Below, piece after piece: positions 46,433-57,720 of a DNA stretch of 64,000 nucleotides. The notes below the pieces were generated by a model, which worked only from the letters and a program-made list of their open reading frames with translations, had not been told where the DNA came from and did not search any database. The stretch comes from Semisulcospira habei. Lineage: Eukaryota > Mollusca > Gastropoda > Semisulcospiridae. Location of the stretch: the NCBI GenBank assembly GCA_036245525.1, contig BTPG01000004.1, positions 44,787,482-44,851,481 on the forward strand, in the 5' to 3' direction. Within the stretch, counting starts at the first letter, position 1. Every line of letters starts with the position of its first letter. The position numbers were made by a program, and so were the translations under genes.

Positions 46433-49000
46433 GTGGACAAATGTGCGGAGCGAGACATCACCATCGTCATGGGCGATTTTAATGCCAAAATAGGGGAGGA
46501 CAACACCGGATACGAAGAGGTGATGGGGAGACAGGGACTAGGCTCGGAGATGAGTGAGAACGGGGAGAGGTTTGTAGACTTTTGTGCTCTAAACCGACTT
46601 GTCATTGGAGGCAGCATCTTCCCACACAGAAGAATACACAAAGCAACTTGGGTCTCACCTGACCATACAACAGAGAACCAAATAGACCATATCTGCATTA
46701 GCAAGAAATTTAGAAGATCCCTTCAAGATGTTCGAGTGAGGAGGGGAGCAGATGTCGCCTCAGACCACCATCTGCTTACCTTAAGAATGAAGCTCAAGCT
46801 AAAGAAAAGCCGCACAGAGACAACAAGAAGACAGCGCTATAATGTAGGCCTCCTGAGAGAAACTGGAGTTAGAGAAGAGTTCAAACTGGTGCTGTCCAAC
46901 CGGTTTCAAGCGCTACAGGAGCTAGTAAATGAAGAGGAGGCGGTCACCACAGAGCAGCAGTGGAAGGCAGTTAGAGAGGCGCTGAACTCAACCTGCAAAG
47001 ACACTGTAGGGTTCAGGAAACACCACCACAAGGACTGGCTGTCGGCACAGACCTTGAAGAAGATAGAAGCGAGGAAGCAGAAGAAAGCAGCGGTCAACAA
47101 CAGTCGCACGAGAGCAGCCAAAGTAAGGGCACAGGAGGAATACTCGGAAGCCAACCGCGAGGTGAAGAGGAGTATCAGGGCAGACAAGAGGGCCTACACA
47201 GACAGCCTGGCAGCAGAGGCAGAAAAGGCAGCAGGCAGCGGCAACATGAAACAGCTCTACGACATTACCAGAAGATTGTCGGGTAAGTATGGCCATACAG
47301 AAAGACCAGTAAAAGACAAAGAAGGCAAGCCTATTGCAGACAGAGCAGACCAACTCGACAGATGGGCCGAGTATTTTGAAGAGTTACTGAACAGACCTAG
47401 CCCACCCGACCCCCCCCCCCCCCCCCCCCCCCCCGACATCCAGCCGACAGAGACCGACCTACCCATCAGCTGTGACAGACCCAGCCGGGAAGAGATCAGA
47501 AAAGCAGTGGCATTTTTGAAGAATGGCAAAACAGCAGGGCCAGATGGCATCCCAGCGGAGTCTCTGAAAGCAGACCTAGAGACAACAGTGGAGATGCTGT
47601 ACCCACTGTTTAGAAAGATCTGGGAAGAGGAGGTGATGCCAGCTGACTGGAAGGAGGGGTACCTAATCAAGCTTCCCAAGAAAGGCGACCTCAGCAAGTG
47701 TTCCAACTAAAGAGGAATCACCTTGCTGTCAGTACCAGGAAAGGTCTTCAACAGGATCATCCTAGAGAGAATGAAGAGCTCCGTTGACCCCAAGCTGAGA
47801 GACCAGCAAGCAGGATTCAGGAAGAACCGATCATGTACAGACCAGATCGCCACTCTCCGCATCATCGTGGAACAGTCTCTAGAGTGGAGCTCCCCGCTGT
47901 ACGTCAACTTTGTGGATTATGAGAAAGCATTTCACAGCGTGGACCGAGAGACTCTGTGGAAACTCCTACGACACTACGGTGTACCCACAAAGCTCGTCCG
48001 CCTGATCAAGAGCAGCTATGATGGCATGACATGTCGCGTGATCCACGAAGGGCAGTTCACCAGAGAGCTCCAGGTCAGAACTGGTGTCAGGCAGGGGTGT
48101 CTGCTGTCTCCGTTCCTCTTCCTACTGGCCATAGACTGGGTCATGAAGATGACCACAGAGCACAGACGAAGTGGAATACAGTGGACACTGTGGACACAGC
48201 TTGACGACCTCGATTTTGCAGACGACTTGGCATTACTGTCCCACACTCATCAACAAATGCAGGATAAGACCACGAGGCTTGCTGACATCTCGTCCCAAGT
48301 GGGCCTCACCATTCACAAACAGAAAACAAAGACAATGAGGCTGAACACAACCAGGGAAGAACCAATCTTGCTTGCTGGCACCCCGTTGGAGGAGGTGGAG
48401 TCCTTCACCTATCTCGGGAGCATCATAGACAAAAAAAGGCGGCACTGATGCAGATGTCAGAGCACGAATCGGTAAAGCCAGAGCAGCCTTTCTCCAGTTA
48501 AAAAAGTGTGGAGTTCCAAAGAGCTGTCACAACACACCAAAGTCCGGATTTTCAACTCCAATGTAAAAGCAGTTCTCCTATATGGAGCAGAGACTTGGAG
48601 ATTGACAAAAACCACAGTCAACAGAGTACAGACCTTCATGAACAGTTGCCTTAGAAGAATTTTGAAAATCCACTGGCCAGAGAAGATCAGCAACGTCAGA
48701 CTCTGGGACAGAACAGAGCAGATAACAGCAGAGAATGAAATTGGGCGAAGAAGATGGGGATGGATCGGTCACAGTCTGAGAAAGCCAGCTTCCAGTATCA
48801 CTAGGCAGGCATTGTCATGGAACCCCCAGGGAAAGAGGAAAAGAGGTAGGCCGAGAAACTCCTGGCGTGGAGACCTCCAAGCTGACATCAAGAGACTAGG
48901 AACCACCTGGAGTAGAATCGAAGGAGAAGCACAGGACAGGAGTTGCTGGAGGTCTCTCGTCGACGGCCTATACCCGGGTAGGGGTGACAGGCGTAAGTAA
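46433..49000 (+). pseudogene. RTE endonuclease end and reverse transcriptase, near-intact
   Basis: One frame carries MGDFNAKIGEDNTGYEEVMG and ADVASDHHLL (end of the endonuclease), a basic linker, NGKTAGPDGIPAESLK, LIKLPKKGDLSKCSN, then a stop TAA at 47708-47710 where the RT normally has tyrosine before RGITLLS. The same frame resumes: QQAGFRKNRSCTDQIATLRI, VDYEKAFHSVDRETLW (palm A), VRTGVRQGCLLSPFLFLL (palm B), LDFADDLALLSH (palm C), ESFTYLGSII. A +1 in an A-run at about 48430 and a -1 at about 48505 cancel, and the frame returns for YGAETWRLTKTTVNRVQTFM and a normal C-terminus ending GRGDRRK. A poly-C run (47411-47433) adds prolines. Confidence 0.92.
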
Positions 49001-50056
49001 GTAAGTCTCACCTGGTTTCACTCTTATCTGTCTTCCCGTCAGATCAACGTGTCTGTCAAGAACGTTCTTTCTGAAGCTGCTGCGCTAGAGTTTGGGGTCC
49101 CCCAGGGCTCTGTCCTGGGTCCCATTCTATTTACGCTACACACTCAGCCTCTGTCTCAGGTTATAGCATCGCATTCAACCGATCATCACATGTATGCGGA
49201 CGATACACAACTTCGGAAATCTGCACCTCCAAACAGCTCCAGTCAGGCTATTTCAGATGTTCAGAACTGTATCTCAGATGTTAAGTCCTGGATGTGTGAA
49301 AATAAACTTCAGTTAAACGAGGGCAAGACAGAAGCTCTTCTTGTCGGTGCCTGTCGACTGCTGCCTAATTCTCCTGACTCTATGCGCATTTGTGACGCAC
49401 CTATTCCATTTTCTGATTCAGTTCGCAATCTTGGCGTTTTTCTTGATAAAGATCTTCAAATGAAGAAGCATGTAAATCATGTCTGCAAACTTGCTTTTCT
49501 GGAATTAAGACGCATCAGTTCTATCCGTCGTTACCTCACTACTGAAGCTACCACCAAACTGGTCGTCTCTTTAGTCTTGTCCCGCATTGATTACTGCAAT
49601 TCCCTCTTAGCTGGCCTCCCTCAGTTTTTCATTCAGAAATTGCAGCGAGTTCAAAATTGTGCTGCATGTCTCATCGTCCGCGCCTCACAGCATCAGCCCA
49701 TCACTCCTATTCTGAGACAACTTCATTGGCTGCCAGTCAAACAACTAGTCTCGTACAAAATCGCCTGTCTGTGCTACAAAGCTATTAACTACTCTACCCC
49801 TGCCTATCTCGCTGATCTTCTTAAACTATACACTCCCTCCCGCTCCCTCCGTTCAAGTAGTGACATGCACCTTCTCAGAGTCCCGCTCTTCAAATACAAA
49901 ACCAGAGGTGACCGTTGTTTTGCGCATGTTGGACCTGTTGTCTAGAACTCTCTACCTATAGACATTAGACATTCTTCCTCATTCACTGCCTTTAAATCCG
50001 CCCTAAAGACCCGCCTGTTCGATACCCCAATGTAGCTCAGTTCTTTGTCATTATGT

Positions 50057-50190
<134 letters not shown>

Positions 50191-50312
50191 TGCAAAATCC
50201 GTTGTTTCTCTGGTTTTATGACCCCCTCCACTCCCACTCTTTATTTGTAAAGCGCTTAGAGCTTATTTAAGGATAAGCGCTATATAAGTAGCCATTATTA
50301 TATTATTATTAT

Positions 50313-50340
50313 TATCTATCCCTCTTGCTGAAACCACTTT
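50313..50340. repeat. Right half of the split family A MITE
   Basis: TCTATCCCTCTTGCTGAAAC then CACTTTG continues the hairpin begun at 44994-45030. About 15 bp of the loop/right arm is missing, suggesting loss on LINE insertion. Confidence 0.75.
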
Positions 50341-51475
50341 GTGTGTGTATGTATATATATACTTTACTTTTAACAAAGGCATCTCCCAAAGCCAAAAATG
50401 CACTCAATCAGATTAGCATCAAAGGGACGTAATTTTTCATTGAATTCTGAGAATGCTCTTGCTGTGCTAATGCCATGTTATTCCAGGCTGGTAAGCTTGC
50501 ATTGTGTCATCAGGACATCAGCTGCCCTTTTTGTGACTGCATCGCCCACGAGATCTAGGGAAAAAAAAAAGGGTAGTGGGAGAGAAGGAATTAGAATTAG
50601 TGCGTTAAATAGGCGCTTTATCCCAATTGAAGATTGGCTCAAAGCGCCTGGGGGGTAGTCCCTATTGCTATATGCAGTAGGTGTTCAGTGGAAGGCTCCA
50701 AAAGATAGGTCTGTCATTTCTTCTCTCCCAAAACCCTTTCTTTCTAGATCTCGTAAACGATTCAGTCACAAAAAGGGCATCTGATGTCCTGATGACACAA
50801 TGCAAGCTTATCAGCCTTGATTTTCCATGGCATTAGCACAGCAAGAGCATTCTCAGAATTGAATGAAAAATTACGTCCCTTGGAGCTAATCTGATTGGGT
50901 GCATTTTTAGCTTTGGGTGACGCCATTGTTAAATGTAAAGAATAATTGCACCACAAAATTGCCTAGGTGTTGCCTTTTCAAAATTAGTCTGTCTTCTTCC
51001 ACTGCAACACCTCATAAAGCTTTAGGGATTCAGTCCGCGCTGTACTAGTGGTGCTACCAGTAAATTCTGGAGGCGGCTTCTAGTACATGCGTTGTGTTTG
51101 CAATTTTCAGGTTACGGCGGCCGTATGCCTACCTGAAGAGCCCCCCCCCCCCCCCCCCCCCTCGCTTCTCCCCTTGGGACGAAACCGGTTCGTAGGCGGC
51201 AAAAACAAAAATCTACCCAGAATATTCATATCCTACTCCCCTATCGGGTGGCGGTCAGGATATTCTCCAGCGGATTGCGCCCTGGGGGTACTCCCTATTG
51301 CTATATGCAGTAGGTGTTCAGTGGAAGGCTCAAAAAGATAGGTCTGTCATTCGCTTCTCTCCCACTACCCTTTCTTTCTAGATCTCGTGAGCAATGCAGT
51401 CACAAAAAGGGCAGCTGATGTCCTGATTGATGACACACACATATATATATATATGGGATTGTTGCATTTACAGTG
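50341..51475. mobile_element. Foldback/complex repeat inside the split MITE
   Basis: Inverted arms 50377-50590 and 50715-50930 (~210 bp; shared AGGACATCAGMTGCCCTTTT and complement). A third partial copy of the right arm plus spacer lies at 51283-51432, including CAGTAGGTGTTCAGTGGAAG twice. Bounded by GTGTGTATGTATATATAT on the left and CACACACATATATATATA on the right. Confidence 0.7.
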
Positions 51476-51503
51476 ATATCGAAAACACAATCTGCGTCTA
51501 CTA

Positions 51504-52067
51504 GCAGTGAAGGGCTAAATAATACCACAGGTACGCGCTGTTGATGGTTCTACAGCAGTGAAGGGCTAAATAGTACCACAGGTACGCGCTGTTGATGGTT
51601 CTACAGCAGTGAAGGGCTAAATAGTACCACAGGTACGCGCTGTTGATGGTTCTACAGCAGTGAAGGGCTAAATAGTACCACAGGTACGCGCTGTTGATGG
51701 TTCTACAGCAGTGAAGGGCTAAATAGTACCACAGGTACGCGCTGTTGATGGTTCTACAGCAGTGAAGGGCTAAATAGTACCACAGGTACGCGCTGTTGAT
51801 GGTTCTACAACAGTGAAGGGCTAAATAGTACCACAGGTACGCGCTGTTGATGGTTCTACAGCAGTGAAGGGATAAATAGTACCACAGGTACGCGCTGTTG
51901 ATGGTTCTACAGCAGTGAAGGGCTAAATAGTACCACAGGTACGCGCTGTTGATGGTTCTACAGCAGTGAAGGGCTAAATAGTACCACAGGTACGCGCTGT
52001 TGATGGTTCTACAGCAGTGAAGGGCTAAATAGTACCACAGGTACGCGCTGTTGATGGTTCTACAGCA
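51504..52067. repeat. 51-bp minisatellite, 11 copies, at a MITE terminus
   Basis: Unit GCAGTGAAGGGCTAAATAGT, then ACCACAGGTACGCGCTGTTGATGGTTCTACA split over the period. Copies are nearly identical (three single-base variants seen). The array starts where inverted family A end sequence occurs (AACACAATCTGCGTC...AGCAGTGAAGGGCTAA). Confidence 0.93.
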
Positions 52068-52237
52068 TCTTTGGTGTGTTTGTTACTTTATTCAATCTAT
52101 AAATGTTGGGTTTGTGGCTTCAAGAGAGAGATTCAGACAGAAATAGAGGGCTACCCATCGGCGATGACCCAATTTCAACCAAAAGTCTAACTTTAATAGG
52201 TTAATGTCATCTGTGGGTAAAGGTTCCTGGATGACGG

Positions 52238-52298
52238 CTTGTGACTCTGGACTTCACAGTCCCTAGCCGTAAGGTCCAAAATCACGTGCCCGCACACA
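52238..52298. repeat. Hairpin MITE family F, degenerate
   Basis: TTGTGACTCTGGACTTCACA ... GCCGTAAGGTCCAAAATCAC. Confidence 0.6.
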
Positions 52299-52554
52299 TT
52301 TATTACAGGTCACCCTCATTACATCTCGGTTCGCGGGAAACATAAAGTCAGACAGCGTTGTTCGAGATCGCGCCGCTCGTGCTGAAATCACACACCCTTG
52401 TCTGTTAGACAAAAAAAAAAAAAAAAAAAAAAATTGATAAAGAAATGGTCGTCCTTCATTAGGTGCGAATGCATGAACACATTCGAGGCGTGCGGCATTT
52501 GGATACGTCAGGAACGTGTGTCCACATGGTGAGTATGTATAAATATGCATATTT

Positions 52555-54275
52555 AGTCAATAAGCCAGTCCTGGCTACCGTGCAGCCCCCCCCCCCCCCC
52601 CCCCCCCCCCAGTACTCAATAAGATGGGTTTCAAAGTGTACCTTAGTATATCTTGAGATGTTTAAGCCATGTTCCCCGAAAATCCTTAGGAACACACCAA
52701 AGATATAGCCGATGGCGTAAGGGTACCCCCATTCACGCTATTCGCGGATGCTAAAATGAGGTTAAGAAACATTTTTCTCTAAATATTTCAGAATTCATTC
52801 CAGAAGCCCAAATCAGGCAATATTATGTTAAGGCACACCTTCTGCATCCTCTGCAAAAAAAAACGGATTGAAAAAAAGAAAAAAAAAAACTCTGGCTCAC
52901 AGTGAAGGTATTTGTGCACCCAGTAAACGGCCATTTCCGCGAAATCGCAAAAAAAAAAAGAGAGAGAGACAAAAATAATGTGGCGGATGCGTCAGACATT
53001 TTCTATAGCACTGGCAGTCCATTTTCAGACTTACATCATTAAAACAGGATGTCACAATTATTATAAACTTGACTAGGTGATTCTGTGATCACTGTGAGTG
53101 CCACAGTGTTGATTTTGTATCCCTGCCCCAAGTTGTAAAAATACACAAAATTAATTAGAAAAAAAGTACTAAAGTTATTCCATTTCATTTTGACCTTTCT
53201 TTACCTATTAGGTTTCAATAATATGAAAAAAGCAGACCGAAAGGGTTGACTGCCAGTGCCTGTAATTTAGAAAAAACTACCAAGTGAGTAGGAAAAGGCA
53301 CTGTCAAGGGAGAGAAGTGTGCATGATCGACCAGTGATCATTTTTAACACAATTTCGACTGCAAACCCTTCCCCCTTTTTAGTAGGTTCTCTCTTAGGGT
53401 GCATGGAAATTTGGCTCTAGGTGGAGGCATGGAATGTATGCCCCTGCAGAAACCACAGTAAAATGTGGTCTTCTTTGCAGGTAAGCAGAAGTTCCTTCTT
53501 CCTCCAGTATTGCCGATGGTGTGCTGAAGAGGTCGCCAAGACTGAAACAGCTGTCCACACCGGCTAAATATCTGGACCCCCCTTGGGGGGACCTAGATTT
53601 AAATTTCCATGCACTGAGTGGCTGGAACAGTGGATATGTGATACGCCCCCCTTCGGGGGGGCTTCCATATGCATTGCTTTCAGTCACTTTCTTAGCGCCC
53701 CCTCTCTTTCCTATCTCTTTTTTTTTGTGTGCTTTGGCCACAGTAGATCTATGATCACTGGTCGATCATGCACACTTCTCTCCCTTGACAGTGCCTTTTC
53801 CTACTCACTTGGTAGTTTTTTCAATAATATGAGCATAAAGTGCAAGAAATAAGGAAAGTCGGCATCCTTTACGGTACATTGGTGGTGAATGATAGCTTTT
53901 TCCCATTTGAAATTGCCGAATTGGGAAACGTACTTTGTTTCCGATGCCCTCAGAAATTTTGTATACAACTGATAGGTCTTTTCTTAGATTTCATTGGTTA
54001 GGATAGAGCACCACAGTTACTCCAAACCTGATTTTATGATGCTGTGATGCATTTAGGGGCCACAGTGGCTAAATCTGTTGCCCTACCCTCATTTTACCAG
54101 TACGCAAAGGAACGCAAAATGATTATAACAATTGCTTATGTCATACTCCTCTCTTTAAATATTTTTGTTGCCAGTTTTCTTAACAAAGTATGCATATTGA
54201 GCATAAAAATTTGTGATCGTTTCATTAATTTCAATTTCAAATTGACCCATCAATTTAATTGTAACTATTTTTAAC
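52555..54275. repeat. Left arm of a large inverted repeat (partner 58300-59385)
   Basis: Reverse-complement matches to the right arm include the CGGCTATATCT/AGATATAGCCG end, GTACCCCCATTCACGCTATT, TTCCAGAAGCCCAAATCAGG, AATGGCCGTTTACTGGGTGC and AATTTCAAATGGGAAAAAGC in consistent order. This arm is longer because it carries the 592-bp foldback G3. No coding sequence was seen. Confidence 0.85.
53227..53818 (-). mobile_element. Foldback element G3 with asymmetric tail and 14-bp TSD
   Basis: Exact duplication TTTCAATAATATGA at 53213-53226 and 53819-53832. ~70-bp inverted arms (53271-53340 and 53753-53822, overlapping the TSD slightly) contain GGCACTGTCAAGGGAGAGAA and complement. The 44-bp outer piece 53227-53270, read on the minus strand, gives CACTGGCAGTCAACCCTTTC then GGTCTGC, matching the tails of G1 and G2. 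The opposite large arm (about 58740) holds the empty site. Confidence 0.87.
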
Positions 54276-54489
54276 TGGCTGGTCTTTTAAGTGATATTTT
54301 ACCTAGCGTAAGGCGGGTCTAGTAAGGTCTCCCTTTTTCTTTTCATTTATTTTCGTCTAGAAATGTGTAAATATAAATATGCGTAATAAAGTTTCATGGT
54401 TCCTAACAGCCAAAACAATGTTATCAAAATACTTCGTTTCCACATGTCCACCACGAGATCACCACTTCCAGCCCCATTTTTTTGCCTTC

Positions 54490-56515
54490 TTCATCTGCAA
54501 CGTTCAATTCCTTGATCGCCGTCTTTAAATCTTATATTGTTGTGGCTGCCAATAAGTGAGCTGTCCAGAGCTCGGCAGCAGGCTTTCAGAGTATGGTGTA
54601 CAGGGGCGTGTCTTCTGGTCAGGACCGCTTCTCTGTATGGACAGGTCTGGAGAATGTGCTAAGGAGACTGTACAGGGGCGTGTCTTCTGGTCAGGACCGC
54701 TTCTCTGTATGGACAGGTCTGGAGAATGTGCTAAGGAGACTGTACAGGGGCGTGTCTTCTGGTCAGGACCGCTTCTCTGTATGGACAGGTCTGGAGAATG
54801 TGCTAAGGAGACTGTACAGGGGCGTGTCTTCTGGTCAGGACCGCTTCTCTGTATGGACAGGTCTGGAGAATGTGCTAAGGAGACTGTACAGGGGCGTGTC
54901 TTCTGGTCAGGACCGCTTCTCTGTATGGACAGGTCTGGAGAATGTGCTAAGGAGACTGTACAGGGGCGTGTCTTCTGGTCAGGACCGCTTCTCTGTATGG
55001 ACAGGTCTGGAGAATGTGCTAAGGAGACTGTACAGGGGCGTGTCTTCTGGTCAGGACCGCTTCTCTGTATGGACAGGTCTGGAGAATGTGCTAAGGAGAC
55101 TGTACAGGGGCGTGTCTTCTGGTCAGGACCGCTTCTCTGTATGGACAGGTCTGGAGAATGTGCTAAGGAGACTGTACAGGGGCGTGTCTTCTGGTCAGGA
55201 CCGCTTCTCTGTATGGACAGGTCTGGAGAATGTGCTAAGGAGACTGTACAGGGGCGTGTCTTCTGGTCAGGACCGCTTCTCTGTATGGACAGGTCTGGAG
55301 AATGTGCTAAGGAGACTGTACAGGGGCGTGTCTTCTGGTCAGGACCGCTTCTCTGTATGGACAGGTCTGGAGAATGTGCTAAGGAGACTGTACAGGGGCG
55401 TGTCTTCTGGTCAGGACCGCTTCTCTGTATGGACAGGTCTGGAGAATGTGCTAAGGAGACTGTACAGGGGCGTGTCTTCTGGTCAGGACCGCTTCTCTGT
55501 ATGGACAGGTCTGGAGAATGTGCTAAGGAGACTGTACAGGGGCGTGTCTTCTGGTCAGGACCGCTTCTCTGTATGGACAGGTCTGGAGAATGTGCTAAGG
55601 AGACTGTACAGGGGCGTGTCTTCTGGTCAGGACCGCTTCTCTGTATGGACAGGTCTGGAGAATGTGCTAAGGAGACTGATTTTTTACGCGACATTCGCAT
55701 AGGGCTGTTTCCGCATGACCCAGTCTCACGAGTTGAGTCCAGAGTGATCAGTGCGTAGATGAAAGTTGGTGGCCTGGCTTTCCCTGTTCAGCTTGTTGAT
55801 GTCGTCTGCCCACGGGCTGCAGCCGCCATTCTGCTGTTGCCAATCACTTTGTTACTGTAGTGTCTTGGTTTCTTTACAGGAGGTTGTGATCTTGAGGTAG
55901 TCTGGCGCCTGCTTTGGCCAGGCTGTCAGCCTTCCCATTCCCCGCTACTCCAGAATGCACTGGAATCCACTGCAGCACTATTTTGTGGACAGGGCATCCA
56001 GTCTGTCTTGAAGCTTCCTGATGAGGAGATCAGTGGATCAAGCTGCTGCCTTACCCTAGCTAGTGCTCTGCTCAGTGCTGTGTTGAGCACCTGCAGATCT
56101 GTACGATAGTTGGAGCTGCGGCCGCCAGCTGGTAAGGAGAGGGAGGTAGTAGTGCGGTCTGCACAACAGATGTACACGCCACTTCCTTCATTCCGCATGG
56201 CGTCTTGTGCGGACCCGCCTGTGTAGATGTGAGCACAGCTGCTGTGTGGGTAGTGCCTGTGCATAATCTCCAGCGAAATGGCTTTGGCAAAGAGTTCTGG
56301 AACATCGCTTATGTTGTCTATAAGGTTCTTTCGAGATGTCCAGATATCTGAAGGGAGCTCTTCATACATCTTTGGGCTTGGTTCCAGGACGTCAGTTTTA
56401 GCCCTTTGCAGGACCTTTAGCTAACGGTTCAAACTTGGGCGTTTCTGACGGTTCTTAGTATCATCCTGTAGTCTCCAGTGTTGTCGGTGTTTAGTAAGTC
56501 TCTTCATCGTGTGTG
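54490..56515 (-). pseudogene. RNase H-type LINE, ORF2 C-terminal part with internal 72-bp amplification
   Basis: Minus strand: RLTKHRQHWRLQDDTKNRQK, MYEELPSDIWTSRKNLID, then an RNase H domain (HIYTGGSAQDAMR...GSGVYI; the family has TDGS, so a catalytic aspartate is replaced by glycine) and VLQWIPVHSGVAGNGKADSL. The end of the ORF, where relatives have CPCG...QTAEHILQDC (compare 15864-16370), is expanded into 15 tandem units. The 3' end near 54490 shows a GATGAAGAAGG tail. Dead. Confidence 0.85.
54598..55677. repeat. 72-bp tandem array, 15 identical copies
   Basis: 15 x 72 = 1080 bp with no difference seen between copies. On the minus strand the LINE frame of each unit reads QSP-stop-HILQTCPYREAVLTR and so on, i.e. 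24 codons of the LINE C-terminal cysteine motif with one TAG per unit. Because 72 is a multiple of 3, three other frames stay open for 370-400 residues; these are artefacts. Confidence 0.95.
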
Positions 56516-56599
56516 CTGTTCTGTTTCAGTGGCTCCAATGTCCTCCATTTCCTAAATTGGGGTGCTCCAGATGGCTCTAAGAATGTCACTGCATCATGA

Positions 56600-57180
56600 G
56601 AATGACCCATGGAACAGGTATGTCGGTTGCAAAGGGTTCAGAACAGCGCTGCACGGCTTGTTCTAAAGAAGCGTAAACGCGACCACGTGACACCCATGCT
56701 TAAAGAACTCCACTGGCTGCCGGTAAAGTTTCGATGCCAGTACAAGATGGCAACTCTGGCATACCGTCACTTTGACGGGACTTTACCGGCGTACCTTTCT
56801 GCTTCACTCTGCACATACCAGCCTTCACGTTCTCTGCGGTCCTCCAGTGAGAAACGTTTGAAGGCTCCGAAGCGTAACTTGAAAACTGTTGGTGAACGCT
56901 CATTCAGCTTCATTGCACCTTCAGTTTGGAACTCGCTGCCTGTCAGTCTTCGAAATCTCTCTACTCTCCCTCAGTTTAAGGCTCAGTTGAAAACTCACTT
57001 CTTCCAGCTTGCTTTTCCTCTGTCGTAGATCCGTGGTCCTGTTGTATTTATTTGTAATGTTATTGTATTCGTCTATGTCATGTTTGACTGCGTGTGTTAG
57101 CGCAATGAGTTTTTGCCACAAAAAGATTTTGCGCTATACAAGAACCATTCATTATTATTTTTTTTTTTTTTTATTTTATG
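56600..57180 (+). pseudogene. CR1/L2-like LINE 3' end
   Basis: Frame: LQRVQNSAARLVLKKRKRDH, LKELHWLPVKFRCQYKMATL, LPAYLSASLCTYQPSRSLRS, APSVWNSLPVSLRNLST, QFKAQLKTHFFQLAF and a normal stop. The tail TTGCGCTATACAAGAACC is followed by ATTATT/poly-T. A 5'-truncated copy; no lesion was seen in the retained part. Confidence 0.88.
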
Positions 57181-57197
57181 TTCTGCATCTTGTCAAG

Positions 57198-57707
57198 AAG
57201 TACCCAACGGAGAAAGAAACACGCTTAGAAAAAACGGTACAACACAATTTATTAATATTTCGGGTAAATACCCTTTGTCAAAATAGACAAACAAACAGAG
57301 ACATTATTTGCTACTTATCTTCAGATGCAGAAGGAATGTGGCAATGTGGTCCCCACCAGTTTCTTCATCAGAGACTTTTTTCGCAGCTCTAGCTTCCATG
57401 GCTTCGGTCTGAGGCCTCCACGTGAATCCAGTAATCTGTTTGATGCCAGTAAATTTGGCCTGTCTGTCTTTGGTACTGGAAGGTCCAGAGTTTTAAGGTG
57501 GCCTCTTCCATCTGAGTTGCCACATTCCTTCTGCATCTGAAGATAAGTAGCAAATAATGTCTCTGTTTGTTTGTCTATTTTGACAAAGGGTATTTACCCG
57601 AAATATTAATAAATTGTGTTGTACCGTTTTTTCTAAGCGCGTTTCTTTCTCCGTTGGGTACTTCTTTGCATTTCACACGCTTGGCAGTCACCTTTTTGGT
57701 CTGGATT
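57198..57707 (+). mobile_element. Foldback element G2 carrying host sequence, 13-bp TSD
   Basis: Exact duplication GCATCTTGTCAAG at 57185-57197 and 57708-57720. ~147-bp inverted arms (57198-57344 and 57519-57663; outer GTACCCAACGGAGAAAGAAA) surround a ~175-bp cargo (57345-57518) nearly identical to 57824-58000. The tail 57664-57707 (CACGCTTGGCAGTCACC, then TTTTTGGTCTGGAT) equals that of G1. Confidence 0.88.
57575..57612 (+). other. Hammerhead-like motif (speculative)
   Basis: TTTTGACAAAGGGTATTTAC then CCGAAATATTAATA: a GGGT/ACCC stem followed by GAAA and a short AT stem, as in stem II / GAAA / stem III of hammerhead ribozymes. The CUGANGA box is degenerate (TTGACAA). The antisense copy is in the left arm. 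Confidence 0.25.
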
Positions 57708-57720
57708 GCATCTTGTCAAG

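Larger units (their letters stand above)
45712..49005 (+). mobile_element. RTE-type LINE, full length (3.3 kb), with 14-bp TSD
   Basis: Flanked by TCTCACCTGGTTTC at 45698-45711 and 49006-49019, inside the RT domain of the CR1-like LINE. It has a ~350-bp 5' leader, an apurinic-like endonuclease, a reverse transcriptase and an almost absent 3' UTR ending GTAAGTAAGTAAGT. A short 3' UTR with a tandem-repeat tail is typical of the RTE clade. It is the youngest large element by nesting order. Confidence 0.92.

Noticed and set aside
54556..55758. 400-residue and 369-residue open frames (+) and a 391-residue frame (-)
   Set aside because: They are frames through a 15 x 72 bp repeat; the period is a multiple of three. 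The underlying sequence is LINE ORF in another frame.
57321..57536. Small ORF as a host gene
   Set aside because: It lies in the cargo of a foldback and duplicates an RT-like relic at 57824-58000.
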